Shown here: piece by piece, positions 43,250 through 50,605 of the stretch
Layout of the letters: each line of letters begins with the position of its first letter
Position numbering within the stretch: position 1 is the first letter of the stretch
NCBI RefSeq assembly: GCF_009856295.1
Contig: NZ_WMEU01000005.1
Span: 124,001-188,000 of the forward strand
Source of the DNA: Pontibacillus yanchengensis
GTDB taxonomy: Bacteria > Bacillota > Bacilli > Bacillales > BH030062
Length of the DNA stretch: 64,000 nt
Reading direction: 5' to 3'
Translations under genes and position numbers: made by a program
Notes under the pieces: model-generated
What the model was told of the DNA's origin: nothing
Databases searched by the model: none
What the model saw: only the letters and a program-made list of their open reading frames with translations

Positions 43250-43404
43250 AAAAATTAATGATGTTAGTAGCTGTTATGCTAATCTCTGTAGGATTTACTT
43301 TTGGTACTGATCAGCAACAAGGCACTCTTTCAGAGGAGAGTTATTCAGTAGCGGCAGGCCAAGTTGAAATCATGTACAACCCTTATATTAGCGTAGTTGG
43401 TTAA
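43246..43404 (+). CDS. Exported pro-peptide, putative signalling peptide partner of the AimR-like receptor
   Basis: A 52-residue precursor beginning MKKLMMLVAVMLISVGFTFG, a clear Sec signal, followed by TDQQQGTLSEESYSVAAGQV and the C-terminus EIMYNPYISVVG. Layout and size match AimP/Phr precursors, in which the last 5-10 residues are released and re-imported by an oligopeptide permease. The candidate mature peptide is therefore in the last ten residues; its exact ends cannot be fixed by reading. GGGGGTG is eight bases before the ATG, which overlaps the receptor stop (ATGA). Confidence 0.8.
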   Translation: MKKLMMLVAVMLISVGFTFGTDQQQGTLSEESYSVAAGQVEIMYNPYISVVG

Positions 43405-43411
43405 AGATTGT

Positions 43412-43458
43412 AATACGGTAAAAGTGAAGTTCATCTTCGCTTTTACCGTATTTTTATT
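43412..43458 (+). terminator. Long hairpin terminator of the receptor-peptide cassette
   Basis: Outer 13-bp stem AATACGGTAAAAG/CTTTTACCGTATT and inner GAAG/CTTC with a short loop, then TTTTTATTT. It begins 7 bases after the peptide stop codon. Confidence 0.88.
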
Positions 43459-43638
43459 TGTGAAATTGTAGGGTGATGAAATACCCATATCATCAGTGAT
43501 ATTTTTTCATGACTTTTAAATAATTTCAAAACAAAATTTAGGGTTGATTTTTTCATCCTCCTGCTTTATCATATTAAATCGTTAACGAAATAATACGATA
43601 ACGTAATAATAGATTTGATAAGAGGGAGGTTGGTGAGT

Positions 43639-44955
43639 ATGTTAGCCTGGGCTGTTGTTGTGTCTGTTCTCGTTATGGCAGTGCTTAGTTTACTTCGTGT
43701 GAACGTAGTGATTGCAATGTTGGCTGCTGGTTTGACGGCAGGATTAATGACAGGGTTATCCCTTACCGATGCAGTTAAAATGATTGTAGAAGGCATGGGT
43801 GGACAAGCGGATACGGCATTAAGTTACGTGCTGTTAGGTGCGTTCGCTGTGACGATTGCTTATTCTGGTATTACGAAAATTTTAGTTCGAAATCTGGTTT
43901 CAGTTCTGAAAGGGAAGCGCGTCATGCTATTATTTGTGATTGCAGGTGTTGCTTCGTTATCTCAGAACGTCATTCCAGTTCATATTGCATTTATTCCGAT
44001 TTTGATTCCGCCATTATTAAAGTTATTTGATGATATGAAAATGGATCGCCGTGGGGTAGCTACTGCTCTTACGTTTGGGTTGAAAGCTCCTTACTTGATG
44101 ATTCCAGCTGGCTTTGGACTTATTTTTCATAAAACCATTCGAGATGCAATGAATTCAAGTGGGGCGAGTATTGGACTTGGTCAAATCGCACAAGCTATGA
44201 TCTTGCCTGGTATTGGTATGATCCTAGGATTAATCGTTGCCATTTTATTCACGTATCGTAAAACGAGAGATACAAAGGCTATGCCTAGTGAGTATCAAGC
44301 AGAAGTTGCAGCAACTAGTGAGGAGAATACAGAGCCATTTGGCATGCGTCATGTACTCACGTTAGTCGCTATTGTCCTAGCGTTAGTTGTGCAAATTGTA
44401 ACTGATAGCTTGATACTTGGAGCTTTAACTGGATTAGTTGCAATGTTCTTCTTTTTTGTTGTTCCGTTTCGAAAAGGGGATCAAGTTATCTCAGATGGAA
44501 TTAGTATGATGGGTACCATTGCTTTTGTGATGCTTATTTCATCAGGTTATGCGAATGTCTTGAAACAAACAGGTGCCGTGGATGCCCTTGTCCAGCAGAC
44601 TTCAGGAGCGATAGGGGATAATCATTACATTATTTCCTTTGTACTGCTTCTCGTAGGTTTGCTAATCACAATGGGAATCGGCTCTTCATTCGGTACGATT
44701 CCAATTTTAGCAGCATTATATGTACCTATTTGTATGTCTGTTGGTTTTTCACCTATTGCGACAGCGGTATTAATAGGGACAGCAGGAGCTTTAGGGGACG
44801 CTGGTTCTCCTGCGTCTGATAGTACCCTTGGCCCAACATCAGGTCTGAATGCAGATGGTAAGCATAATCACATTTGGGATACATGTGTACCAACATTTAT
44901 TCACTACAACATTCCATTATTTATTTTTGGCTGGATTGCTGCAAATATATTCTAA
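43639..44955 (+). CDS. Na+/H+ antiporter family protein, YuiF-like
   Basis: A 438-residue membrane protein with about 11 segments. Start MLAWAVVVSVLVMAVLSLLR; other strings are NVIPVHIAFIPILIPPLL (about 121-138), GLKAPYLMIPAGFGLIFHKT, MGIGSSFGTIPILAALYVP and GDAGSPASDSTLGPTSGLNA (about 390-410). Wording fits YuiF, an ion-transporter-superfamily protein annotated as Na+/H+ antiporter or histidine permease; substrate open. GGGAGG at 43624-43629 selects the ATG at 43639. Confidence 0.82.
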   Translation: MLAWAVVVSVLVMAVLSLLRVNVVIAMLAAGLTAGLMTGLSLTDAVKMIVEGMGGQADTALSYVLLGAFAVTIAYSGITKILVRNLVSVLKGKRVMLLFVIAGVASLSQNVIPVHIAFIPILIPPLLKLFDDMKMDRRGVATALTFGLKAPYLMIPAGFGLIFHKTIRDAMNSSGASIGLGQIAQAMILPGIGMILGLIVAILFTYRKTRDTKAMPSEYQAEVAATSEENTEPFGMRHVLTLVAIVLALVVQIVTDSLILGALTGLVAMFFFFVVPFRKGDQVISDGISMMGTIAFVMLISSGYANVLKQTGAVDALVQQTSGAIGDNHYIISFVLLLVGLLITMGIGSSFGTIPILAALYVPICMSVGFSPIATAVLIGTAGALGDAGSPASDSTLGPTSGLNADGKHNHIWDTCVPTFIHYNIPLFIFGWIAANIF

Positions 44956-44961
44956 ATAAAG

Positions 44962-44993
44962 AACTGTCATCAACTTTGATGGCAGTTTTTTTA
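44962..44993 (+). terminator. Terminator of the YuiF-like gene
   Basis: AACTGTCATCAA/TTGATGGCAGTT stem with one G-U pair and a tiny loop, then seven T. Confidence 0.9.
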
Positions 44994-45056
44994 TTATGTA
45001 TGGAGAAGTATAAAAAATCCCACTTGAAAAAAACTATATAAAAAGTGGGTGATTAT

Positions 45057-45866
45057 TTGAGGAAGCTAATTCTTTTGATACTTACAATATTTACTCTTAT
45101 ATCTATGTTACCCATCCAATATGCAGGCGCATACAGTGATCGGAGTCATGGATGGGGATACAGTAAAAGTAAGAATCATCAACCTCCTAATCCAGGTGGA
45201 TATGGGGATATGTTAAGGAAATATGGAGGGTATTATATTGACCCTACAGATGAAAAAGTTGTGTATTTAACGTTTGATAATGGTTATGAGCAAGGCTACA
45301 CAGGAAAAATACTAGATGTACTAAAAGAAAAGCAGGTACCTGCTACCTTTTTCGTAACGGGGCATTACGTCAATAGTGCCTCTGATTTAGTCCAACGTAT
45401 GGTAAAGGAAGGGCATATTGTTGGGAATCATTCATGGAGTCATCCTGATTTTTCAAAAATGAGCAAAGAACGGATTGAGAAGGAACTGACGAAAGTGGAG
45501 AAAGCAGTAGCAGCGATTACAGATCAAGAATCAATGATGTATTTACGTCCGCCAAGAGGAACCTTTAGTGAGAGAAGTCTATCTACAACAGAGGAGTTAG
45601 GATATATCACAATGTTTTGGTCCTTAGCTTTTGTGGACTGGCATACAAACCAACAAAAAGGCTGGGAGTATGCTTATAAAAGTGTGGTTCAGCAGATTCA
45701 TCCTGGGGCAGTTATGTTGTTGCATACTGTATCTGAAGATAATGCTGAAGCTTTGGAGCATATGATTGATGAGCTGACGAAACAGGGTTATCAGTTCAAA
45801 AGTCTTGATCATCTAGTGATGAAGCAGTTACTTCCTGAACCTATTTCAGAAAATTTTGGTCTATAG
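45057..45866 (+). CDS. pdaA: Delta-lactam-biosynthetic polysaccharide deacetylase PdaA
   Basis: A 269-residue carbohydrate esterase family 4 enzyme. Signal peptide to about residue 25 (ending YAGA), then GGYGDMLRKYGGYYI, motif 1 TFDNGYEQGY (PdaA has Asn where most CE4 enzymes have a second Asp), motif 2 HIVGNHSWSHPD, motif 3 LRPPRGTFS and LLHTVSEDN. PdaA removes N-acetyl from muramic acid to form muramic delta-lactam in spore cortex. Start TTG at 45057 (GGGTGA just upstream) or GTG at 45045. Its presence marks a spore former. Confidence 0.87.
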   Translation: MRKLILLILTIFTLISMLPIQYAGAYSDRSHGWGYSKSKNHQPPNPGGYGDMLRKYGGYYIDPTDEKVVYLTFDNGYEQGYTGKILDVLKEKQVPATFFVTGHYVNSASDLVQRMVKEGHIVGNHSWSHPDFSKMSKERIEKELTKVEKAVAAITDQESMMYLRPPRGTFSERSLSTTEELGYITMFWSLAFVDWHTNQQKGWEYAYKSVVQQIHPGAVMLLHTVSEDNAEALEHMIDELTKQGYQFKSLDHLVMKQLLPEPISENFGL

Positions 45867-45875
45867 AGCATAGAT

Positions 45876-45912
45876 AAGTCCTGGCTTTCACATGTTAGCC
45901 AGGACTTTATTT
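45876..45912. terminator. Bidirectional hairpin between pdaA and the methyltransferase gene
   Basis: Perfect 11-bp stem AAGTCCTGGCT/AGCCAGGACTT, then TTATTTTTG. Confidence 0.85.
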
Positions 45913-46689
45913 TTGCAGGACTACTGTTTTACATGTGTAAGGGATTGGAAATGAATCATGTTCTATTGAATTAAGCAAGAATAATCGTAGTTCATCCATG
46001 ATTCTTGATTTTATATAGTTACTCGCTTCAATTGTATGTTGTAGTACTGTGTTGATCCAGCTTTTTAATGTGAAATCCACGTTGCACATGAAGCTCCATT
46101 CATCAATGATAGAGAAGCCAGCTTTCCTCCATTCTTCGAACCATTCAGGTGGAAAAAAAGAATGACTATGCTCTTCCGATGGAAAAGTATGGGTAGCTAG
46201 TGGTGTTCGTCCGTACATAGATAGTAATTCGTTTGTATGATAAGCAACACATTCCTGATCAAGTCGACAGTTTGCATCTAAAATAAGTAAATATCCTTTT
46301 GGTTTTAACACTCTGTCTACTTCACTTAGCACCTTATTTCGATCTAAATGCTCCCAATGATTACATGCATAAACGATATCAAAACTGTCTTTTTCAAATG
46401 GAAGGTATTCTGGGTTGCCTTTAATATAATGTGCTTCAGGATTTTGTTTTTGGGCAATGCTTATTTCCTCTGGAGAACAATGAATCCCTTTCACATCAGC
46501 TTGTAGGTTTTGAAACGCTTGGGTTACAAATCCATGTCCACAACCAAGCTCTAGAATGTATGCGTTTTCAATTGAAACGCCTCTTATGTAAAGCTCCTTG
46601 CAGAAATCCTCCATGTAATGGTTTGAGGATTTATCTTTAGTAGACCTCCAGCTCGATTCAGTATCTATCTTATAATGAGTGTGGCTCAC
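45907..46689 (-). CDS. Class I SAM-dependent methyltransferase
   Basis: A 260-residue methyltransferase. Motif I ILELGCGHGFVTQAF near residues 45-60, motif II around VKGIHCSPEEISIA, post-motif DIVYACNHWEHLDRNKVLSE near 105-124, and LKPKGYLLILDANCRL. The C-terminal 100 residues (FPPEWFEEWRKAGF onward) probably choose the substrate, which is unknown. GTG at 46687-46689 is favoured because AGGAG lies eight bases upstream. No coupled partner gene. Confidence 0.82.
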   Translation of the reverse strand: MSHTHYKIDTESSWRSTKDKSSNHYMEDFCKELYIRGVSIENAYILELGCGHGFVTQAFQNLQADVKGIHCSPEEISIAQKQNPEAHYIKGNPEYLPFEKDSFDIVYACNHWEHLDRNKVLSEVDRVLKPKGYLLILDANCRLDQECVAYHTNELLSMYGRTPLATHTFPSEEHSHSFFPPEWFEEWRKAGFSIIDEWSFMCNVDFTLKSWINTVLQHTIEASNYIKSRIMDELRLFLLNSIEHDSFPIPYTCKTVVLQK

Positions 46690-47148
46690 ATTAATCACTC
46701 CTAACGAATGTGATAATGTTTATGGATTATAACCAATCCTTTAGAAGAAAAAATATAAGATGTGGCCCATATTCCAGTATCTATCTCCAATCCTTTCCAT
46801 AGCTCACATTCAACCTATGAAGAGGGGGGATCCCGTTGTGGATGCATTTTTTTCTTTTAAAAAGATTTATATATTAGCAGAATCCTTGCGCATGTTTTTC
46901 CGTCACGTTTTATCTTAATATATAAATTACTATATAATCTAAAGGAATGCAAAAAATTCTGATAATAAGCTTCATTCAACAGTAGTACTTACATGAATAT
47001 GAAGTTTTGTCTATGACTATTCCTCCGTATATTGTTTCTAGTTCACTAATACAGGGAAAACATAATCTTGATTCACAAGCGTTGTTAAACGAAGAGTATA
47101 TGTAGAACAATTTTAAAGGGAATGCAAGAACAAAAGGAGGATGTATAA
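46690..47148. other. 459-base AT-rich intergenic gap with one tiny possible ORF
   Basis: Runs of A/T, no repeat copy and no strong terminator. A 26-codon frame at 46838-46918 (VDAFFSFKKIYILAESLRMF and on) has GGGGGG eight bases before its GTG. Otherwise I see nothing. Confidence 0.4.
46838..46918 (+). CDS. Tentative 26-residue micro-ORF
   Basis: GTG start, strong Shine-Dalgarno-like GGGGGG at 46824-46829, peptide with hydrophobic and basic face ending FFRHVLS. Could be chance; no recognised family. Confidence 0.3.
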   Translation: MDAFFSFKKIYILAESLRMFFRHVLS

Positions 47149-47934
47149 TTGGTACCTGAGCAAGTAGAATCTTTACTAACAGAATATACAGAGAAATTGA
47201 ACAATCTTCCTAGTGATGTAATAAAAGGGGTTTATTTATATGGTTCTCTAGCTTTAGATGCTTTTGAAGAAGAGAACAGCGATATTGATTTTATTACGAT
47301 TATAAATAGACCTTTGGTAGAGGAAGAAGAGGAAAAGCTACAGCAACTTCATGTAGCATTAAAAAATGACTATCCATTTGGTAATGTAATGGACGGCGTA
47401 TATATGCTTGATAGTCAAATTGGAAAATATAATGAAGAATTGGAAGCATATCTGTATTGCGAGGAAGGGGAACTTAAGAGGGGACATTGGGATATTAATG
47501 CGATTACTTGGTGGGTTCTAGAACACCATGGTATAAAAGTGATTGGGCCTGATGTGAGTGAGCTACCGCTGGAAACATCTTGGAACGATGTGAAAAAGAC
47601 GTTACGTTATAATACCGAACATTATTGGCCTAATAAGAAGTTAATTCAGCTTCTTAATGACGATGATGCCTTATTTGCGATTGAAACAAATGCGCGTATC
47701 CTTTGTACACTTGAACAAGAGAGTGTAATCCCTAAAACAGAAGCATTACAGGTTGCGAAACAAAAAGTTGGAAGAGAATGGGGGCAGCTCCTAGATGAAG
47801 GGATGCTCTTGAGAACGAACCATGAGAACTCAGCAACATCTCATTATTCTTCCCCTTTAATGAGAGCCCAGGTTATTATGAACTTTATGGAATATATCCG
47901 ACAAGAATGTCGACCTTACTATCAAATTACGTAA
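47149..47934 (+). CDS. AadA-type nucleotidyltransferase (DUF4111 C-terminus)
   Basis: A 261-residue protein with a pol-beta-type nucleotidyltransferase fold: GVYLYGSLALDAFEEENSDIDFI (the GSxxx...SDID metal site, read near residues 25-46) and a helical DUF4111-like C-terminal half (VTW-type WWVLEHHGIKVIGPD, ALLAI-like ALFAIETNARILCTLE, LMRAQVIMNFMEYIRQEC). Family members adenylylate streptomycin/spectinomycin, but chromosomal relatives often have no proven resistance role. TTG start at 47149, eight bases after AAGGAGG. An alkylbase glycosylase gene follows. Confidence 0.82.
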   Translation: MVPEQVESLLTEYTEKLNNLPSDVIKGVYLYGSLALDAFEEENSDIDFITIINRPLVEEEEEKLQQLHVALKNDYPFGNVMDGVYMLDSQIGKYNEELEAYLYCEEGELKRGHWDINAITWWVLEHHGIKVIGPDVSELPLETSWNDVKKTLRYNTEHYWPNKKLIQLLNDDDALFAIETNARILCTLEQESVIPKTEALQVAKQKVGREWGQLLDEGMLLRTNHENSATSHYSSPLMRAQVIMNFMEYIRQECRPYYQIT

Positions 47935-47970
47935 ATTCAACATGATAGATGATAAAGGAGGTATAAGTAT

Positions 47971-48840
47971 ATGTGGTCAGAGGAAGTGACAGCAAATAGT
48001 TTTTATGATTTTGATTACACGTTACTTCGTTTTAGCCTTGACCCTTTAAGTAAATTAGATCGAGATGAGCGATGGGTAGATGTGCCCGTCCAACTAGGTA
48101 AAGAACAACACGTCGTTCGTGTACAGGCACTAGGAAAGACGAGTGATCCTCTGTTTCAAATATCAAGTGAATCGAAAGAGCAAAAGGAAAAGCTTTTGCA
48201 TCATATTAAAGCACTTTTTCAATGGGACCGTGATTTGGAAAAGGTTCATGAGCATTTTCTAGATACAAATTTGGACCAACTTTTTAATGCTCATCCAGGC
48301 ACTCCAATTGTGAAGGATTTCCACCTATATGATTGTTTGATGAAGGTCATCATTCATCAGCAACTCAATATGAAATTCGCATACACTCTTAGTACTCGCT
48401 TTGTGCAAAACTATGGGAATAAGAAAGACGGCGTATGGTTCTATCCATCTCCTGAAACAGTAGCGCAAATTCCTTATGAAGAACTACGAGAACTACAATT
48501 TAGTCAGCGAAAAGCTGAGTATGTCATTGACACATCGCGTATGATTGTTGATGGAGATTTAGATTTACAGGAGTTAGCTGAACTACCGGATGAGGATGTT
48601 ATGAAGCGTTTGAAGAAGGTACGAGGTGTTGGCCCGTGGACTGTAGAAAACTGGCTAATGTTCGGAGTGGGAAGAGAAAACCTGTTACCAAAAGCGGATA
48701 TAGGTATTCAAAATGCTCTGAAACACTACTTCCAAAAAGAAAAGAAGCCTTCTCAAGAAGAAATAGTGGAGATGAGTAAAGGATGGGAGCCTTATCAAAG
48801 TTATGCATCCTTAACATTATGGAGAAGTATAGAAGGATAA
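47971..48840 (+). CDS. DNA-3-methyladenine glycosylase II, AlkA-like
   Basis: A 289-residue HhH-GPD DNA glycosylase. The helix-hairpin-helix is LKKVRGVGPWTVENWLMFGV (about 210-229), followed by KADIGIQNAL with the catalytic Asp. Residues 1-110 form the AlkA N-terminal beta domain; PIVKDFHLYDCLMKVIIHQQ opens the glycosylase core. It excises alkylated purines. The pairing with nearby pdaA suits the B. subtilis yfjP-yfjS region. AAAGGAGG precedes the ATG. Confidence 0.87.
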   Translation: MWSEEVTANSFYDFDYTLLRFSLDPLSKLDRDERWVDVPVQLGKEQHVVRVQALGKTSDPLFQISSESKEQKEKLLHHIKALFQWDRDLEKVHEHFLDTNLDQLFNAHPGTPIVKDFHLYDCLMKVIIHQQLNMKFAYTLSTRFVQNYGNKKDGVWFYPSPETVAQIPYEELRELQFSQRKAEYVIDTSRMIVDGDLDLQELAELPDEDVMKRLKKVRGVGPWTVENWLMFGVGRENLLPKADIGIQNALKHYFQKEKKPSQEEIVEMSKGWEPYQSYASLTLWRSIEG

Positions 48841-48847
48841 CTTAAGC

Positions 48848-48883
48848 ACAACCAAGTCCAACAAGGGCTTGGTTGTTTTTTTA
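48848..48883 (+). terminator. Terminator after the glycosylase gene
   Basis: ACAACCAAG/CTTGGTTGT stem, seven T. Confidence 0.9.
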
Positions 48884-49153
48884 TGTATTCAAAAAAATTT
48901 ATGTCTGTATGTCCCTCCTAATTTATTATCATCTTTTTCATTCGTTTCACATACATATCTTTGTATGAGCATGTATTGTACACATCGTAAGAGTACGTCT
49001 ATTTTTCTACATAACACTACAGTAATGTGCTGGAAAAGTGGTAGTGTCAAGGACTACGTTCCATTTTGAGATAACTGTTAGATGGATAAGGAAGGGGATG
49101 AATCGATATCGTACTTCCTGGCATCGGAAAGTCAATTAGAGGGGGAGCAAGAA

Positions 49154-50605
49154 ATGAATATATTATTTGTAGCTTCAGAATGTGTTCCATTTAGTAAAAC
49201 AGGTGGGTTAGCAGATGTGATTGGATCGTTGCCAATATCGTTGCAAGAACAAGGTCTTGATGTGAGAGTTATTGTCCCTAAATATAAATCCATACCTGAC
49301 TATTGGAAGAATCAAATGAGAGAGAAGCATGTCACAAATGTTTCGCTTGGTTGGCGAGAACAATATTGTGGTGTGGAAGAACTAGAAATAGACGGGATCC
49401 ATTATTATTTTATTGATAACGAATTCTACTTCGGTAGAGATTATATTTATGGTCAAGGAAATGACTATGAGGAAGCGGAACGATTTGCCTTTTTCTCAAA
49501 AGCTGTACTCGAGAGTTTACCAGCACTAGATTTTCAACCGGATATTCTGCATGTGCATGATTGGCAAACGGCGTTAACTAGCTTGTATTTACAAACTCAA
49601 TATGCACATAAGCCTTTTTACGAGCAGATGAAAACGGTTTTGACGATTCATAATTTAAAGTATCAAGGAGTTTTCCCTGCCGACGTCCTGGGTGATTTAT
49701 TGGAACTAGGAGAAGAGTATTTTACCTCAGAACAGCTTGAGTTCTATGGACAGGTTAATTTCTTGAAGACTGGGCTTATTTATGCTGATTATCTGACAAC
49801 AGTAAGCGACACATATGCACGGGAAATTCAACAGCCAGCGTATGGGGAAGGATTGGAAGGGGTGCTTCAGAAATGCTCAAGCAAATTAGTGGGAATCCCT
49901 AATGGAATTGATTATCGTTCCTATAATCCATATCAAGACGTACATCTTCATGCTAAACGAGGTGTGTATGATTGGAAATCAGAGAACAAGCGGGTTGTTC
50001 AAGAACGCTTTGGACTTCCCAAGCTAGAGGTCCCTATGCTTGCGATGGTTACACGCTTGGTGGAACAAAAGGGGATCGACTTATTGACGCATGTAATCGA
50101 AGACCTTCTCGAAGAGGACATTCAAGTTGTCATCGTAGGGGAAGGGGAAACGTATTATGAGGAATTATTGTTAGATATTGCAGCATATTTTCCGAAGAAA
50201 ATGGCGTTTCAACCTTCTTTTGATGAAGCCTTATCGCACCAAATTTATGCTGCTTCTGATTTACTACTTATGCCATCGAAATATGAACCATGTGGAGTTA
50301 GTCAGTTGATTGCTCTTCAATATGAGACGGTGCCAGTAGTTCGAGAAACTGGAGGACTGAAGGATACAATTCATTCCTATGATGAACGCACGGGAGATGG
50401 GAATGGGTTTAGCTTTGAACATTATAATGCGGATGAAATGCTCCATACGATTAAGAGAGCGTTGGCATGTTATGAAGATCCTTTCGTTTGGTGGAGAATC
50501 AATCAGAATATCCGAAAATGTGATGTGAGTTGGACTCAGTCTTCATTACGATATAAGAACCTTTATGAACGTGTTTGTGAGCTGAATGAGGCGGTGGTGT
50601 TGTAG
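49154..50605 (+). CDS. glgA: Glycogen synthase (ADP-glucose)
   Basis: A 483-residue GT5 glycosyltransferase. N-terminal ADP-glucose motif FSKTGGLADVIGSLP (about 14-28); HVHDWQTAL near 136; TIHNLKYQGVFP near 170; second Lys-x-Gly-Gly-like region PSKYEPCGVSQLIALQYETV near 375 and RETGGLKDTI. The upstream frame extends 24 codons, but GGGGGAG at 49141-49147 selects the ATG at 49154, giving the normal family N-terminus MNILFVASECVPF. Its stop overlaps the glgP start. In B. subtilis glgA follows glgB, glgC and glgD; none is next to it here. Confidence 0.93.
   Translation: MNILFVASECVPFSKTGGLADVIGSLPISLQEQGLDVRVIVPKYKSIPDYWKNQMREKHVTNVSLGWREQYCGVEELEIDGIHYYFIDNEFYFGRDYIYGQGNDYEEAERFAFFSKAVLESLPALDFQPDILHVHDWQTALTSLYLQTQYAHKPFYEQMKTVLTIHNLKYQGVFPADVLGDLLELGEEYFTSEQLEFYGQVNFLKTGLIYADYLTTVSDTYAREIQQPAYGEGLEGVLQKCSSKLVGIPNGIDYRSYNPYQDVHLHAKRGVYDWKSENKRVVQERFGLPKLEVPMLAMVTRLVEQKGIDLLTHVIEDLLEEDIQVVIVGEGETYYEELLLDIAAYFPKKMAFQPSFDEALSHQIYAASDLLLMPSKYEPCGVSQLIALQYETVPVVRETGGLKDTIHSYDERTGDGNGFSFEHYNADEMLHTIKRALACYEDPFVWWRINQNIRKCDVSWTQSSLRYKNLYERVCELNEAVVL

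Noticed and set aside
41837..43458. A prophage around the AimR-like gene
   Set aside because: Neighbours on both sides are chromosomal (SE1561, YuiF-like, pdaA). No integrase, terminase or structural gene is seen.
47149..47934. AadA-like gene as a proven streptomycin/spectinomycin resistance gene
   Set aside because: Only the fold is supported; no mobile element flanks it and chromosomal relatives often lack that activity.
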